From assembly GCF_030295995.1 (NCBI RefSeq), contig NZ_AP027365.1:930001-994000 (forward strand): 64,000 bases of DNA, in the 5' to 3' direction. A model generated the notes under the pieces. The model did not search any database, was not told the origin of the DNA, and saw only the letters and a list, made by a program, of their open reading frames with translations. The position numbers and the translations under genes were made by a program. Every line of letters begins with the position of its first letter. The first letter of the stretch is position 1. Source of the DNA: Thalassotalea hakodatensis. GTDB lineage: Bacteria > Pseudomonadota > Gammaproteobacteria > Enterobacterales > Alteromonadaceae. Shown piece by piece: positions 28,322-38,728 of this stretch.

Positions 28322-29389
28322 GTGAGTGATTTACTTTCACAAGACGAAATTGATGCGCTACTTCATGGCGTAGACGACGTTGAAGAAGACGAGGTTGCTG
28401 AAGACGTTCCTGAACGAGAAGGCACCAGCGACTATGACTTCTCGTCGCAAGATCGTATTGTGCGTGGTCGTATGCCAACGCTCGAAATGGTTAATGAGCG
28501 TTTTGCTCGGCATATGCGGATAAGCCTATTCAATATGATGCGCCGCACGGCAGAAGTGTCTATTAATGGAATTCAAATGATCAAGTTTGGTGAGTACGTA
28601 CATACCTTGTTTGTACCTACTAGCTTGAATATGGTGCGTTTTAGACCGTTAAAAGGTACTGGACTTATCACCATGGAAGCCCGTTTAGTGTTTATCTTAG
28701 TGGATAACTTTTTTGGTGGTGATGGTCGTTACCATGCCAAAATTGAAGGCCGAGAATTTACCCCAACTGAGCGACGTATTATTCAAATGTTACTAAAGCT
28801 TATCTTTGAAGATTACAAAGAAGCGTGGTCGCCAGTCATGGATGTATCCTTTGAATACCTAGATTCTGAAGTAAACCCTTCTATGGCGAATATTGTTAGC
28901 CCTACTGAAGTGGTGGTTATTAGCTCATTTCACATTGAACTAGATGGCGGTGGTGGTGATTTTCATGTTGCCTTGCCGTACTCGATGTTAGAGCCTATTC
29001 GAGAATTGTTAGACGCTGGTGTGCAAAGTGACAAAGAAGACACTGATATGCGTTGGTCAAAGGCGTTACGTGATGAAATCATGGATGTTCCGGTTGCCTT
29101 ATCAACCAAGTTCTTAGAGGTTGATATTCCCTTATCAAGAATTATGGAATTAGAGACAGGCGATATTATCCCGATTGAAATGCCAGAACATATAACCGTA
29201 TTGATTGAAGAGTTACCAACGTTTAGAGCGAAACTAGGCAAGCGTCGTGAAAACATTGCACTGCAAATTCAAGAGAAAATTAAGCGTCCAGAGTCTGTGA
29301 AGAATGAATTAACCATTTTAACTAAAGGCGGTAAACGTTTAGACAGTGACGCAGAGTTACACTTACTTGAAGATGATTTAGATTATTAA
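28322..29389 (+). CDS. fliM: Flagellar motor switch protein FliM
   Basis: This 355-residue C-ring protein binds phosphorylated CheY and flips rotation. The extreme N-terminus has the CheY-binding peptide LSQDEIDALLHG, followed by an acidic linker. The middle CheC-like domain (about 60-240) and the C-terminal SpoA domain (about 265-335) follow. The start is GTG at 28322. The CheY-binding peptide is closely echoed three times in the CheA linker at 40371. It sits 15 bases from fliN. Confidence 0.97.
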   Translation: MSDLLSQDEIDALLHGVDDVEEDEVAEDVPEREGTSDYDFSSQDRIVRGRMPTLEMVNERFARHMRISLFNMMRRTAEVSINGIQMIKFGEYVHTLFVPTSLNMVRFRPLKGTGLITMEARLVFILVDNFFGGDGRYHAKIEGREFTPTERRIIQMLLKLIFEDYKEAWSPVMDVSFEYLDSEVNPSMANIVSPTEVVVISSFHIELDGGGGDFHVALPYSMLEPIRELLDAGVQSDKEDTDMRWSKALRDEIMDVPVALSTKFLEVDIPLSRIMELETGDIIPIEMPEHITVLIEELPTFRAKLGKRRENIALQIQEKIKRPESVKNELTILTKGGKRLDSDAELHLLEDDLDY

Positions 29390-29404
29390 GAACAGAGGCT
29401 GAAT

Positions 29405-29815
29405 ATGAGTGATGAAAACGAGAACGAAAACGAAGATCTGAGCATGTGGGATGAGGCGATGGATGAACAAGCTGAAGCTGAAACCGATGAAGAAAATGCA
29501 GAAGCGGTAGAATTCGACGAACTACAAGAAGATGCTCCGATCACAGGTGAAGAAAAGCGTAAGCTCGATACAATACTAGATATTCCAGTGACAATCTCTA
29601 TGGAAGTAGGCCGAAGCCAAATTAGTATTCGTAACTTATTACAACTTAATCAGGGTTCTGTTGTTGAGCTTGATCGTGTTGCCGGTGAAGCGTTAGATGT
29701 GTTGGTCAATGGTACACTGATTGCGCACGGTGAAGTGGTAGTTGTGAATGATAAATTCGGTATTCGTTTAACTGATGTGATCAGTCAGGTTGAACGCATT
29801 AAAAAGCTTAAATAA
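29405..29815 (+). CDS. fliN: Flagellar motor switch protein FliN
   Basis: This 136-residue protein has an acidic N-terminal 50 residues and a SpoA domain (about 55-132: LDIPVTISMEVGRSQISIRNLLQL, LVNGTLIAHGEVVVVNDKFGIRLTD). It builds the bottom of the C ring and docks FliH. The stop codon overlaps the fliO start by one base. Confidence 0.96.
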   Translation: MSDENENENEDLSMWDEAMDEQAEAETDEENAEAVEFDELQEDAPITGEEKRKLDTILDIPVTISMEVGRSQISIRNLLQLNQGSVVELDRVAGEALDVLVNGTLIAHGEVVVVNDKFGIRLTDVISQVERIKKLK

Positions 29816-30261
29816 TGCACAAAATATCACGATACTATACATTACGCTGTATTAGTAGTTTGCTGGTTTTACTTTTTCCTGTGATCAGCCTTGCACAGGA
29901 AAACAACGTTGAAGTGGGTAAACATGCAAACGTAAATATGGACGCTGCGAGTATGATATTAGCACTATTGTTAGTACTCGCATTAATAGTTGTCAGTGCG
30001 TTTGTCTTGAAAAAGTTTACTATGATCAATAAAGTATCTTCTGGTATGAAAGTCATCGCCAGCTTACCTTTAGGAAGTAAAGAAAAGTTAATGGTGATAC
30101 AAGTCGGTGATGAGCAGCTATTGTTAGGCGTGTGTCACCAACAAGTTACATTAATTAAAACCTTGGAAACGCCACTTCCTGAAAATAGCCCAATCACAGG
30201 GGCAATTAATAACCCTTTAGCAAAGTTTATCAATCAAAAAATCAACAATAATCGAGAATAG
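29815..30261 (+). CDS. fliO: Flagellar export assembly protein FliO
   Basis: This 148-residue membrane protein has an N-terminal signal-like helix (about 8-27), a short periplasmic stretch, a second helix (about 43-65; [21 protein letters not shown]) and a cytoplasmic domain with [24 protein letters not shown]. FliO helps assemble the FliP ring and is poorly conserved, so the call leans on position between fliN and fliP as well as this pattern. Confidence 0.92.
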   Translation: MHKISRYYTLRCISSLLVLLFPVISLAQENNVEVGKHANVNMDAASMILALLLVLALIVVSAFVLKKFTMINKVSSGMKVIASLPLGSKEKLMVIQVGDEQLLLGVCHQQVTLIKTLETPLPENSPITGAINNPLAKFINQKINNNRE

Positions 30262-30262
30262 T

Positions 30263-31054
30263 ATGAGCAAGTTAACATCGGGTAAGCACACAAATTTTCG
30301 CTTGTTATGGCTGCTGGTGTTGTGTCTCGGAATGATGTTGAGTGGTCATGTTTTTGCAGAGCAAGATCTGTCTTTACCTGCGATTAAGTTGTCAACGAAT
30401 CCCGACGGAAGTCAAGAGTACTCAGTTACTTTGCAAATACTGATTTTTATGACTGCGTTAAGCTTTATTCCTGCTGCAGTTATTATGATGACGTCGTTTA
30501 CCCGTATCGTTGTTGTTATGGCCATTTTGCGTCAAGCGTTTGGTTTGCAGCAAACACCGTCGAATCAGGTGATCATTGGTTTAACCCTGTTTATGACGCT
30601 TTTCATTATGACACCGGTATACAATCAAATAAATGAAACGGCAATTCAGCCTTATCTTGCAGAACAAAAAACCTCAATTGAAGCGATAGATAGCGCTAAA
30701 GTGCCTATTCGTGCCTTTATGCTTGAACAAACACGGATAAAAGATTTAGATACTCTTGCGCAAATGGCCGGTATTACTCAAGTGGATAAGCCAACAGACT
30801 TGCCGATGACGGTGATTATTCCTTCATTCATCATTAGCGAGTTGAAAACAGCTTTTCAAATTGGCTTTATGTTATTCATTCCTTTTTTGATAATTGACCT
30901 AGTAGTAGCTAGTATTTTAATGGCAATGGGTATGATGATGTTATCACCAATGATTGTTTCATTGCCTTTTAAACTTATGCTGTTCGTACTCGTTGATGGT
31001 TGGAATTTAGTGATTGGCACAATCGCAAGTAGCTATGGTATGGGGGTCCCGTAA
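30263..31054 (+). CDS. fliP: Flagellar export gate protein FliP
   Basis: This 263-residue export-gate subunit has a cleavable signal (about 1-32, ending HVFA). The diagnostic FliP blocks are [20 protein letters not shown] and [16 protein letters not shown]. The long periplasmic helical part and the C-terminal membrane hairpin ([15 protein letters not shown]) are present. It overlaps fliQ by one base. Confidence 0.97.
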   Translation: MSKLTSGKHTNFRLLWLLVLCLGMMLSGHVFAEQDLSLPAIKLSTNPDGSQEYSVTLQILIFMTALSFIPAAVIMMTSFTRIVVVMAILRQAFGLQQTPSNQVIIGLTLFMTLFIMTPVYNQINETAIQPYLAEQKTSIEAIDSAKVPIRAFMLEQTRIKDLDTLAQMAGITQVDKPTDLPMTVIIPSFIISELKTAFQIGFMLFIPFLIIDLVVASILMAMGMMMLSPMIVSLPFKLMLFVLVDGWNLVIGTIASSYGMGVP

Positions 31055-31323
31055 TGAGTCCTGAAATCTTTGTTGATATACTAAGAGACGCCTTGTTTCT
31101 TGTTATTGTTCTTGTTAGTGCTGTTATAGTGCCAAGTTTAATTGTGGGCTTAATCGTTGCGGTTTTTCAAGCAGCAACCTCTATCAATGAACAAACGTTA
31201 AGCTTTTTGCCTCGCCTAATTGTGACACTGCTGGCATTAATTGTTGGTGGTCATTGGTTGGTACAAAAGTTAATGGATTACACCATTAGGTTAGTGACAT
31301 CTATACCGTCTGTGATCGCGTAA
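31054..31323 (+). CDS. fliQ: Flagellar export gate protein FliQ
   Basis: This 89-residue protein has two membrane helices (about 15-40 and 50-72) and the family motif FQAATSINEQTLSFLPRL. It wraps around FliP and FliR in the export gate. The start overlaps the fliP stop, giving coupled synthesis. Confidence 0.96.
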   Translation: MSPEIFVDILRDALFLVIVLVSAVIVPSLIVGLIVAVFQAATSINEQTLSFLPRLIVTLLALIVGGHWLVQKLMDYTIRLVTSIPSVIA

Positions 31324-31335
31324 CGGTTAGTTACT

Positions 31336-32115
31336 ATGGAATTCTCTGAAACGGTTATTAACCAATATATGGCAGATTTTATTCTGCCCTTTTCCCGCGT
31401 TTCAGCGTTAATTATGTCGATGATTGCATTGGGCGCACGAGCAGTTCCGATGAAAGTTAAACTTTTTCTTTCTATAGCAATTACTTTTGCCATCATGCCA
31501 GCTATACCTCCGGTTAGCATTGAATCATTATTCTCTTTTCAGATGGTGCTATTGGTAGCACAACAAACCATCATCGGCGCAATGATGGGATTAGTGACAA
31601 ATTTAGTGGTTAACACCTTTACCATGGCTGGCCAAATAATTGCGATGCAAACAGGTCTTGGTTTTGCTTCGCTAGTTGATCCTGCTAGTGGTATGAATGT
31701 GCCGGCAGTTGGTCAGTTCTTTCTTATTTTATCTACCTTACTTTTTTGGGCGATGGATGGGCACTTAGCCTATTTACAGTTTGTCACCGCAAGTTTTTCA
31801 ACGCTGCCGATACCGCTAGAAGAGTTCTCATCAACGAAGTTTCGCGACTTAGTGGAATGGGGGGCATGGATGTTTGCAACCGCTCTATCACTCGCGATGG
31901 CTCCACTTACCGCCATGTTATTAATTAACTTCTCTTTCGGCATCATGACCCGAGCAGCACCACAGTTAAATATTTTTGCTATAGGTTTCCCAATCACCAT
32001 GTGCTCTGGGTTATTGATCATGTGGCTGACCATGGAAAACTTTATGCTACATTTTGAATTACAATGGCAACGAGCATTAGATTTAACGTGTCATTTAATC
32101 GACTGCGCGAGTTAA
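31336..32115 (+). CDS. fliR: Flagellar export gate protein FliR
   Basis: This 259-residue hydrophobic protein has about six membrane segments and completes the FliPQR gate with one copy per gate. Conserved family parts include FSRVSALIMSMI near the N-terminus, MAGQIIAMQTGLGFASLVDP in the middle and APQLNIFAIGFPI. It is 12 bases after fliQ and 4 before flhB. Confidence 0.96.
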   Translation: MEFSETVINQYMADFILPFSRVSALIMSMIALGARAVPMKVKLFLSIAITFAIMPAIPPVSIESLFSFQMVLLVAQQTIIGAMMGLVTNLVVNTFTMAGQIIAMQTGLGFASLVDPASGMNVPAVGQFFLILSTLLFWAMDGHLAYLQFVTASFSTLPIPLEEFSSTKFRDLVEWGAWMFATALSLAMAPLTAMLLINFSFGIMTRAAPQLNIFAIGFPITMCSGLLIMWLTMENFMLHFELQWQRALDLTCHLIDCAS

Positions 32116-32119
32116 TGTC

Positions 32120-33250
32120 ATGGCTGAGTCTGATTCAGGTGAAAAAACAGAAGAACCCACAGGAAAAAAGCTCTCTGAGGCAAGAAAAAAAGGTCAAATT
32201 GCTCGATCTAAAGATTTAGGTACTATGTTCGTGTTAGTGGGTAGTGCTATTGCGTTGATGATGACAGGCAGTTCACTGGTCAGCAGTCTATCTTTAATTA
32301 TGAAACGGTTATTTAATTTAACCCGTGAAGAAGTGATGGATATCAATAAACTGTTCAATATCATTAGCGATGCGCTTTATTCGCTAGCGGTACCGATAGG
32401 TTGGATGTTTTTCATCATCATGGTTGCCGCGTTCGTCGGTAATATCATTCTCGGTGGTTTAAATTTTTCGGTTGAAGCAATGGCACCCAAAGCGAGTAAA
32501 TTATCCCCGATTGCTGGTTTTAAGCGCATGTTTGGTGTTAAAGCTTGGGTTGAACTCATTAAGTCGTTGTTAAAGTTTTTTGTCGTATTTTTCAGTGCAT
32601 ATTTATTACTTGTTACCTTATTTGATCAAATATTATCACTCAGTATTGAGGCAATTCCGTTAAATTTTGCACATGCGGTTGAATTATTACTGTGGATGTT
32701 TTTAGCGTTAAGTTTATCGCTTATTATTATTGTTGCGGTCGATGCGCCTTATCAAAAATGGGATCATATCCGTCAACTTAAGATGACCAAGCAAGAAGTG
32801 AAAGATGAATTGAAAAATTCTGAAGGGAGCCCAGAAAATAAAGGTCGAATTAGAAGAACACAGTATGAAATCTCCCAACGCAGACAAATGGCGGAAGTAC
32901 CTGAGTCTGATGTCGTGATCACTAACCCCACTCATTATTCAATAGCGATAAAATATGACACTGAATCAGGTGGTGCTCCGCGTGTGATCGCCAAAGGTAT
33001 TGATGAAATGGCAATTCATATTCGTACGATAGCAAAAGAGCATGGCGTGGAAATTTTAACATCACCTGCGCTTGCACGCTCACTTTATTATACGGCAGAC
33101 GTTAATGAAGAAATACCGGAAGAGTTATTCGCAGCTGTTGCTCAAGTACTTGCCTTTGTTTATCAACTTGCAGAATTTAAAAAGGGTAAAGCAAGTCGAC
33201 CAGTACCATTAGCAAAAAACTTACCTATACCTGATGACTACAAGTATTAA
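32120..33250 (+). CDS. flhB: Flagellar export switch protein FlhB
   Basis: This 376-residue protein has four membrane helices (about 30-210) and a cytoplasmic domain that self-cleaves in NPTH (within VVITNPTHYSIAIKYD), changing export from hook to filament substrates together with FliK. The N-terminus SGEKTEEPTGKKLSEARKKGQ is typical. It ends the fliK-to-flhB unit. The 122-base gap to flhA carries a sigma-54 site. Confidence 0.97.
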   Translation: MAESDSGEKTEEPTGKKLSEARKKGQIARSKDLGTMFVLVGSAIALMMTGSSLVSSLSLIMKRLFNLTREEVMDINKLFNIISDALYSLAVPIGWMFFIIMVAAFVGNIILGGLNFSVEAMAPKASKLSPIAGFKRMFGVKAWVELIKSLLKFFVVFFSAYLLLVTLFDQILSLSIEAIPLNFAHAVELLLWMFLALSLSLIIIVAVDAPYQKWDHIRQLKMTKQEVKDELKNSEGSPENKGRIRRTQYEISQRRQMAEVPESDVVITNPTHYSIAIKYDTESGGAPRVIAKGIDEMAIHIRTIAKEHGVEILTSPALARSLYYTADVNEEIPEELFAAVAQVLAFVYQLAEFKKGKASRPVPLAKNLPIPDDYKY

Positions 33251-33316
33251 TATGCCTAAGGCTGAATTTTTCTGGTTTCCGCAAAATAGTCAATTGCTTA
33301 TATAAATTCTGGTGAA

Positions 33317-33333
33317 TTGGTCTAAAATTTGCA
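33317..33333 (+). promoter_or_regulatory. Sigma-54 promoter of flhA-flhF-flhG-fliA
   Basis: TTGGTCTAAAATTTGCA has GG-N10-GC spacing and a perfect TTTGCA -12 box, about 40 bases before flhA. FlrA-dependent sigma-54 control of this class II operon is established in Vibrio. Confidence 0.8.
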
Positions 33334-33372
33334 CATTCCCGATATGCGTCAAAAAACTATCGTGATGATTAA

Positions 33373-35475
33373 ATGCAATTAGCAGCACATTTCAATCAAT
33401 TAAAACAGAAAAAGTTTAGTGTTTTTGCAGGAGCGGGCACGCCGCTTCTTGTAATAGCGATACTCGGTATGGTGATATTACCCATGCCTGCCATGTTGCT
33501 CGATGTACTATTCTCGTTCAACATTGCCTTAGCACTTGTGGTGCTTTTAATTACGGTTTATACCCTCAAACCCCTTGAATTTGGTTCCTTTCCTTCAGTG
33601 TTACTGATCGCGACAATTTTGCGATTAGCGTTAAACGTTGCCAGTACTCGTGTTGTGTTACTCGAAGGTCATGAAGGCCCTGATGCCGCCGGTAAGGTGA
33701 TTGAAGCATTTGGTTCAGTGGTTATCGGTGGTAACTATGCTGTCGGTTTAGTGGTGTTTCTAATTTTAATCATCATTAACTTTATCGTAGTAACGAAAGG
33801 TGCAGGCAGAATATCAGAGGTAACAGCTCGGTTTACTTTAGATGCCATGCCCGGAAAACAAATGGCTATTGATGCCGATTTAAATGCGGGTTTTATTAAT
33901 GCTGACGAAGCGAGAGAGCGTCGTACTGAAGTGACCAGTGAAGCTGATTTTTATGGTTCTATGGACGGTGCTAGTAAGTTTGTAAAAGGTGACGCAATAG
34001 CCGGCATTCTTATTTTATTTATCAATATCATTGGTGGTTTAGTGATTGGTATGGTGCAGCATGACCTTACTTTTGACAACGCGGTAGAAGTGTATACCTT
34101 GTTAACCATTGGTGATGGCTTAGTTGCTCAAATTCCTGGCTTATTATTATCAGTAGCAACTGCGATAGTGGTAACACGACAAAACACTAGCCAAGACATG
34201 GGCTCGCAAATGAGCACACAGTTAGGACAACAAAAGTCACTGTATATTGCAGCTTCTGTCATGTTTATTATGGGGATTGTGCCTGGTATGCCTCATTTTG
34301 CTTTTTTAACCTTTGCGGTGTTAATTGCCGGCAGTGCTTTTTTATCGAGTAAAATCAAAAAGGCCAAAGCAGTTGATGATGCAAAAGCGAAAGAAATTGC
34401 AGAAGTAGAGACCGCTCAGCATCAGCAAGAAGTGAAAGATTTAGATTGGGATGATGTGAGTCACGTTGATATTGTGGGTTTAGAAATTGGTTACCGTTTG
34501 ATCCCCCTAGTTGATAAAAGCCAAGGTGGTGAACTGCTTAACCGTATTAAAGGGGTTAGGAAAAAGCTGTCACAAGAGTTTGGCTTCTTAGTCCCGGCAG
34601 TACATATTCGTGATAATTTAGACTTAGATCCTAATACATACCAAATATCGTTAATGGGAGTGACGGTTGGCCAAGCAGAAATTCGTCATGATCATGATTT
34701 AGCGATAAATCCAGGTCAAGTTTATGGCAAACTTGACGGAGTGCATACCAAAGACCCTGCATTCGGCTTAGATGCTGTGTGGATCACACAAGCTCAGCGG
34801 GAACAAGCTCAATCTTTAGGTTATACTGTTGTTGATGCTGCTACGGTGCTTGCAACGCACCTTAGCCAAGTGTTGACCAACAATGCATCTCAGCTTTTAG
34901 GTCATGAAGAAGTTCAGAATTTACTCGATATCCTTGGGAAAAGTTATCCGAAACTTGTTGAAGGCTTAATTCCAGAAGTATTAACACTTGGCGCGGTTGT
35001 TAAAGTGTTGCAAAACCTAATGAATGAAGGCGTTGCTGTGCGTGATATGCGTAGTATTGTACAAACACTGGTTGAATATGGTCCGAAGAGTCAAGATACC
35101 GATATTTTAACCGCTGCGGTGCGTATTACGTTACGTAAATTTATTATTCAAGATCTTGTCGGATCAGCACACGAGATCCCCGTCATAACTTTGTCACCAG
35201 AGTTGGAACAAATGTTGCACCAGTCAATGCAAATGGCAGGAGACGATGGTGCAGGTATAGAACCTGGCTTAGCCGAAAGGTTACAAGTGTCGTTAACAGA
35301 AGGTGCTCAGCAACAAGAAATGGCAGGTGATACGCCAATATTGCTGACATCAGGTATGTTACGAACGGTACTGGCTAAGTTTGTTAAATACACCATTCCA
35401 GGTTTAAGAGTAATTTCTTACCAAGAAGTACCTGATGATAAGCAAATTAAAATTATCAGCTCAATTGGTCAGTAA
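33373..35475 (+). CDS. flhA: Flagellar export gate protein FlhA
   Basis: This 700-residue export platform has about eight membrane helices in the first 340 residues. The FHIPEP signature region is recognisable as RFTLDAMPGKQMAIDADLNAG within the membrane part. The large cytoplasmic domain (about 360-700) receives chaperone-cargo pairs such as FliS-flagellin. Length is normal for the family. It heads the flhA-flhF-flhG-fliA group. Confidence 0.97.
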   Translation: MQLAAHFNQLKQKKFSVFAGAGTPLLVIAILGMVILPMPAMLLDVLFSFNIALALVVLLITVYTLKPLEFGSFPSVLLIATILRLALNVASTRVVLLEGHEGPDAAGKVIEAFGSVVIGGNYAVGLVVFLILIIINFIVVTKGAGRISEVTARFTLDAMPGKQMAIDADLNAGFINADEARERRTEVTSEADFYGSMDGASKFVKGDAIAGILILFINIIGGLVIGMVQHDLTFDNAVEVYTLLTIGDGLVAQIPGLLLSVATAIVVTRQNTSQDMGSQMSTQLGQQKSLYIAASVMFIMGIVPGMPHFAFLTFAVLIAGSAFLSSKIKKAKAVDDAKAKEIAEVETAQHQQEVKDLDWDDVSHVDIVGLEIGYRLIPLVDKSQGGELLNRIKGVRKKLSQEFGFLVPAVHIRDNLDLDPNTYQISLMGVTVGQAEIRHDHDLAINPGQVYGKLDGVHTKDPAFGLDAVWITQAQREQAQSLGYTVVDAATVLATHLSQVLTNNASQLLGHEEVQNLLDILGKSYPKLVEGLIPEVLTLGAVVKVLQNLMNEGVAVRDMRSIVQTLVEYGPKSQDTDILTAAVRITLRKFIIQDLVGSAHEIPVITLSPELEQMLHQSMQMAGDDGAGIEPGLAERLQVSLTEGAQQQEMAGDTPILLTSGMLRTVLAKFVKYTIPGLRVISYQEVPDDKQIKIISSIGQ

Positions 35476-35560
35476 TCATTATCGTTAAACACTGAGAAAT
35501 GTTGATGCAGTAACTGATTTAACAAAGATAACGCCGCGATGTGTTCGGTAAGGGGTCAAC

Positions 35561-37069
35561 GTGAAAATAAGACGTTTTGTTGCAAAAGATATGAGAACAG
35601 CACTTGAACAAATCAAGCTAGAGCTTGGTGCAGAAGCAGTAATCATGTCGAATAAGAAGATTCCAGAAGGTGTTGAATTAATGGCGGCGGTAGATTATAG
35701 CCAACAAACAACACCTTCAGCACAGCCATCAGAGCACGTTGCGCGAGAAATTTCTCAAGATGTGGTGTCTATCGGACAGCAGCCACAAAATACTAATGAA
35801 GCGGCGTCAAACGTGCAATCTAGTACTGATGAAGCACAGCCACCAGCTGATAGCCTTGCTGCATTATTACAGCGCCAACAAAATACCCCTAAAAGTAAAG
35901 CAACGCCGATTCAAACATCTACTGCACACCAACAGCAACATGCATTAGATATTGAGCAACAGCTAAAAAACTTTACTGACCGTTTAGAGCAAGGGGCACA
36001 CCAAGCACCAACAGATAAACAACACGCCTTTCAGTCGACTCCTGAAGCTTTATCAACTGAAACACCAAACAATGCTCATCAGAGTGAGCAAGCGTCAATG
36101 ACAGAATCACATCATCAAACGAGAGATAATACGCCACAGCAAAACCGTGAAATTGAAGCAATGCGCCGTGAAATGTCTTCTATTCGTCAATTACTTGAGC
36201 ATCAAATTTCCGGTTTGATGTGGCAAGATATGGCACAAAAAAACCCTGCTAAAGCCCTATTGGTTGACCGTTTAATGGCAATGGGGATTACTGAAAATGT
36301 TGCTGACCAGATCGCAAGCTATTTACCCAATGTTGAAAATGAGGAAGATTCATGGCTACAAGCTAAGCAATTGTTAGCGAGTCAATTATATACAACAAAT
36401 AATGAAATTATTCACCGTGGTGGTGTGGTATCGCTAGTAGGGCCAACGGGTGTAGGGAAAACAACGACCGTCGCAAAATTAGCTGCACGTTTTGCTCAAA
36501 TTCATGGTGCCGATAAAGTCGCCATGATTTCTACAGACAGTTACCGAATTGCAGGCTTCGAACAACTAACTACTTATGGACGCATCATTGGTTGTCAGGT
36601 TAAGCTTGCCAAAGATGGCGCGGCACTTGATACGCTATTACAACAGTTCTCAGATAAAAAATTAGTGCTCATTGATACCGCAGGTATGGGGCAGCGTGAT
36701 ATGAGATTAAACGATCACCTTACTACCCTGATTGCGAATTCTCGTGTTAGAATTCGAAATTACTTAGTATTGTCAGCCAATACCCAACAACGTGTTATGC
36801 AAGAAAACGTTGAACGCTTCAAAAAAGTACCGTTGGCGGGGTGTATTTATACAAAGCTAGATGAAAGTTTGAGCGTTGGTGAAATAATTGCAACATCTAT
36901 ACAAAATGGCCTCGCAATAGGGTATCTTACTGATGGACAAAGAGTTCCAGAAGATATTAAAGTTGCAAATGCTGAAAAGTTAGTTACGCTTGCAGATAGG
37001 CTTGCAACAAAATTGAATGGTCACAACTCGTGGCGCCCTACCTCTGCTTCTATGGCAGTTGGCATGTAA
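35561..37069 (+). CDS. flhF: Flagellar positioning GTPase FlhF
   Basis: This 502-residue SRP-family GTPase marks the cell pole for flagellum assembly. A basic B domain begins MKIRRFVAKDMRTALEQIK. A long Gln/Ser/His-rich linker spans about 45-195, longer than in many homologues. The NG domain follows, with P-loop GPTGVGKTTT at about 293-302 and DTAGMGQRD. The start is GTG at 35561, after AAGGGG. It is paired with flhG, which limits flagellar number. Confidence 0.96.
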   Translation: MKIRRFVAKDMRTALEQIKLELGAEAVIMSNKKIPEGVELMAAVDYSQQTTPSAQPSEHVAREISQDVVSIGQQPQNTNEAASNVQSSTDEAQPPADSLAALLQRQQNTPKSKATPIQTSTAHQQQHALDIEQQLKNFTDRLEQGAHQAPTDKQHAFQSTPEALSTETPNNAHQSEQASMTESHHQTRDNTPQQNREIEAMRREMSSIRQLLEHQISGLMWQDMAQKNPAKALLVDRLMAMGITENVADQIASYLPNVENEEDSWLQAKQLLASQLYTTNNEIIHRGGVVSLVGPTGVGKTTTVAKLAARFAQIHGADKVAMISTDSYRIAGFEQLTTYGRIIGCQVKLAKDGAALDTLLQQFSDKKLVLIDTAGMGQRDMRLNDHLTTLIANSRVRIRNYLVLSANTQQRVMQENVERFKKVPLAGCIYTKLDESLSVGEIIATSIQNGLAIGYLTDGQRVPEDIKVANAEKLVTLADRLATKLNGHNSWRPTSASMAVGM

Positions 37070-37101
37070 ATTATTTTTGATGTTTAATTAGAGTGATGTA
37101 A

Positions 37102-37944
37102 ATGATTGATCAGGCAAGTGGCTTAAGAAAAATGCAACAGCAAAATCAAATTAAAGTCATAGCAGTTTCTGGTGGTAAAGGGGGAGTGGGTAAAACCAAT
37201 GTCTCGCTTAATACGTCTATTGCCTTAGCTCAACTTGGAAAAAGAGTACTAGTACTCGATGCTGATTTAGGCTTAGCCAATGTTGATGTAATGCTTGGTT
37301 TACGTGTAAAACGTAATTTATCACATGTTATGTCAGGCGAGTGTGAACTCGACGATATTATTATTGAAGGCCCTGCAGGAATTAAAATCATTCCCGCAAC
37401 TTCTGGTACTCAGTCAATGGTTGATCTTACGCCATCTGAACATGCTGGATTAATTCGTGCTTTTAGCGATATGCAAACGCAATTTGATGTGCTCATAGTT
37501 GATACCGCAGCAGGTATTTCAGATATGGTATTGAGTTTTGCTCGCGCGGCTCAAGACGTGTTATTGGTTGTTTGTGATGAGCCAACCTCAATCACCGACT
37601 GTTATGCGTTAATGAAATTACTCAGCCGTGACCATGAAGTATTTAAGTTTAAAGTCGTTGCTAATATGGTAAGAAGTCCGAAAGAAGGGCAGCAGTTATT
37701 TGGTAAGCTTTCAAAAGTTTCTGAGCGTTTTTTAGATGTTGCGCTTGAGTTAGTCGGTGTCATTCCTTTTGATGAAAACATTCGTAATGCAGTTAGGAAG
37801 CAACAAGCTATTGTAGAAGCTTTTCCTGATTCTCCAGCAGCCAGAGCATTTAGAGCGTTAGCTCAAAAAATAACTAAGTGGCCAGTGCCAAACCATGCTT
37901 CGGGGCACTTAGAGTTTTTTATTGAACAGTTAATTGAAAACTAA
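37102..37944 (+). CDS. flhG: Flagellar number regulator FlhG (MinD-like)
   Basis: This 280-residue ParA/MinD-type ATPase restrains FlhF and FlrA so that one polar flagellum is made. It has the deviant Walker A SGGKGGVGKTN (about 25-35), switch regions VLDADLGLANVDVMLGL and DTAAGISDM, and the N-terminal DQASGLRKM motif by which FlhG stimulates FlhF. It lies 32 bases after flhF and 17 before fliA. Confidence 0.96.
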   Translation: MIDQASGLRKMQQQNQIKVIAVSGGKGGVGKTNVSLNTSIALAQLGKRVLVLDADLGLANVDVMLGLRVKRNLSHVMSGECELDDIIIEGPAGIKIIPATSGTQSMVDLTPSEHAGLIRAFSDMQTQFDVLIVDTAAGISDMVLSFARAAQDVLLVVCDEPTSITDCYALMKLLSRDHEVFKFKVVANMVRSPKEGQQLFGKLSKVSERFLDVALELVGVIPFDENIRNAVRKQQAIVEAFPDSPAARAFRALAQKITKWPVPNHASGHLEFFIEQLIEN

Positions 37945-37961
37945 TTCGAAGGTAAGCAATT

Positions 37962-38681
37962 TTGGGTAAAGCCAGTGCATACGGTTCGCAAATTGATAAA
38001 ACGGCATTGCTCGAGCAGCATAGCAGTTTAGTAAAGCGTATCGCTTATCATCTACTCGCTCGTCTGCCTGCTAGTGTGATAGTTGATGATCTTATTCAAT
38101 CGGGCATGATTGGTCTATTGGAAGCGGCAAATAACTTTGATAACACCAAAGGGGCTAGCTTTGAAACCTTCGCGGGTATACGTATTCGTGGCGCAATGCT
38201 CGATGAGATACGTCGTGGTGATTGGACCCCCAGATCAGTACATAAAAACAGCAGAATGGTCAGCGAAGCCATAAAAAACTTGGAAGCAGAGCTAGGCAGA
38301 GATGTTTCTGATATTGAAGTGGCTGAAAAACTTGATATTTCGCTGAATGAGTACCATCATATTCTTAACGAAGTAAATGGCGGCAAAATCATCGGTATTG
38401 AAGATTTAGGTGTCAATGAAGATGCTGTTTCAAGCTTTGAAGATAAAAACAATACTGATCCATATCAAAATATAGAACATGTAGTGTTTAAAAAGTCATT
38501 GGCAGAGTGCATTACTACTTTACCAGAGCGAGAAGCTTTAGTACTGTCTCTGTATTACGACGAAGAATTGAATTTACGCGAAATTGGTCAAGTGCTCGAT
38601 GTTAGTGAGTCGAGAGTTAGCCAGATTCATAGCCAAGCATTACATCGATTAAAAGCCCGTATGCAATCTTGGCAAAGTTAA
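37962..38681 (+). CDS. fliA: Flagellar sigma factor FliA (sigma-28)
   Basis: This 239-residue sigma factor has regions 2 (DDLIQSGMIGLLEAANNFD), 3 and 4 (REIGQVLDVSESRVSQIHSQAL, the -35-binding HTH). It transcribes late genes such as the flagellin with the promoter at 747. The start is TTG at 37962 behind GAAGGTAAG. No in-frame ATG exists early enough, so initiation is probably weak and limits dose. Its anti-sigma factor flgM is not in the window. Confidence 0.96.
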   Translation: MGKASAYGSQIDKTALLEQHSSLVKRIAYHLLARLPASVIVDDLIQSGMIGLLEAANNFDNTKGASFETFAGIRIRGAMLDEIRRGDWTPRSVHKNSRMVSEAIKNLEAELGRDVSDIEVAEKLDISLNEYHHILNEVNGGKIIGIEDLGVNEDAVSSFEDKNNTDPYQNIEHVVFKKSLAECITTLPEREALVLSLYYDEELNLREIGQVLDVSESRVSQIHSQALHRLKARMQSWQS

Positions 38682-38728
38682 GTACAATATATTTATAAGC
38701 ATTTAGAATTAAGTCCCTGGAGGGTGCC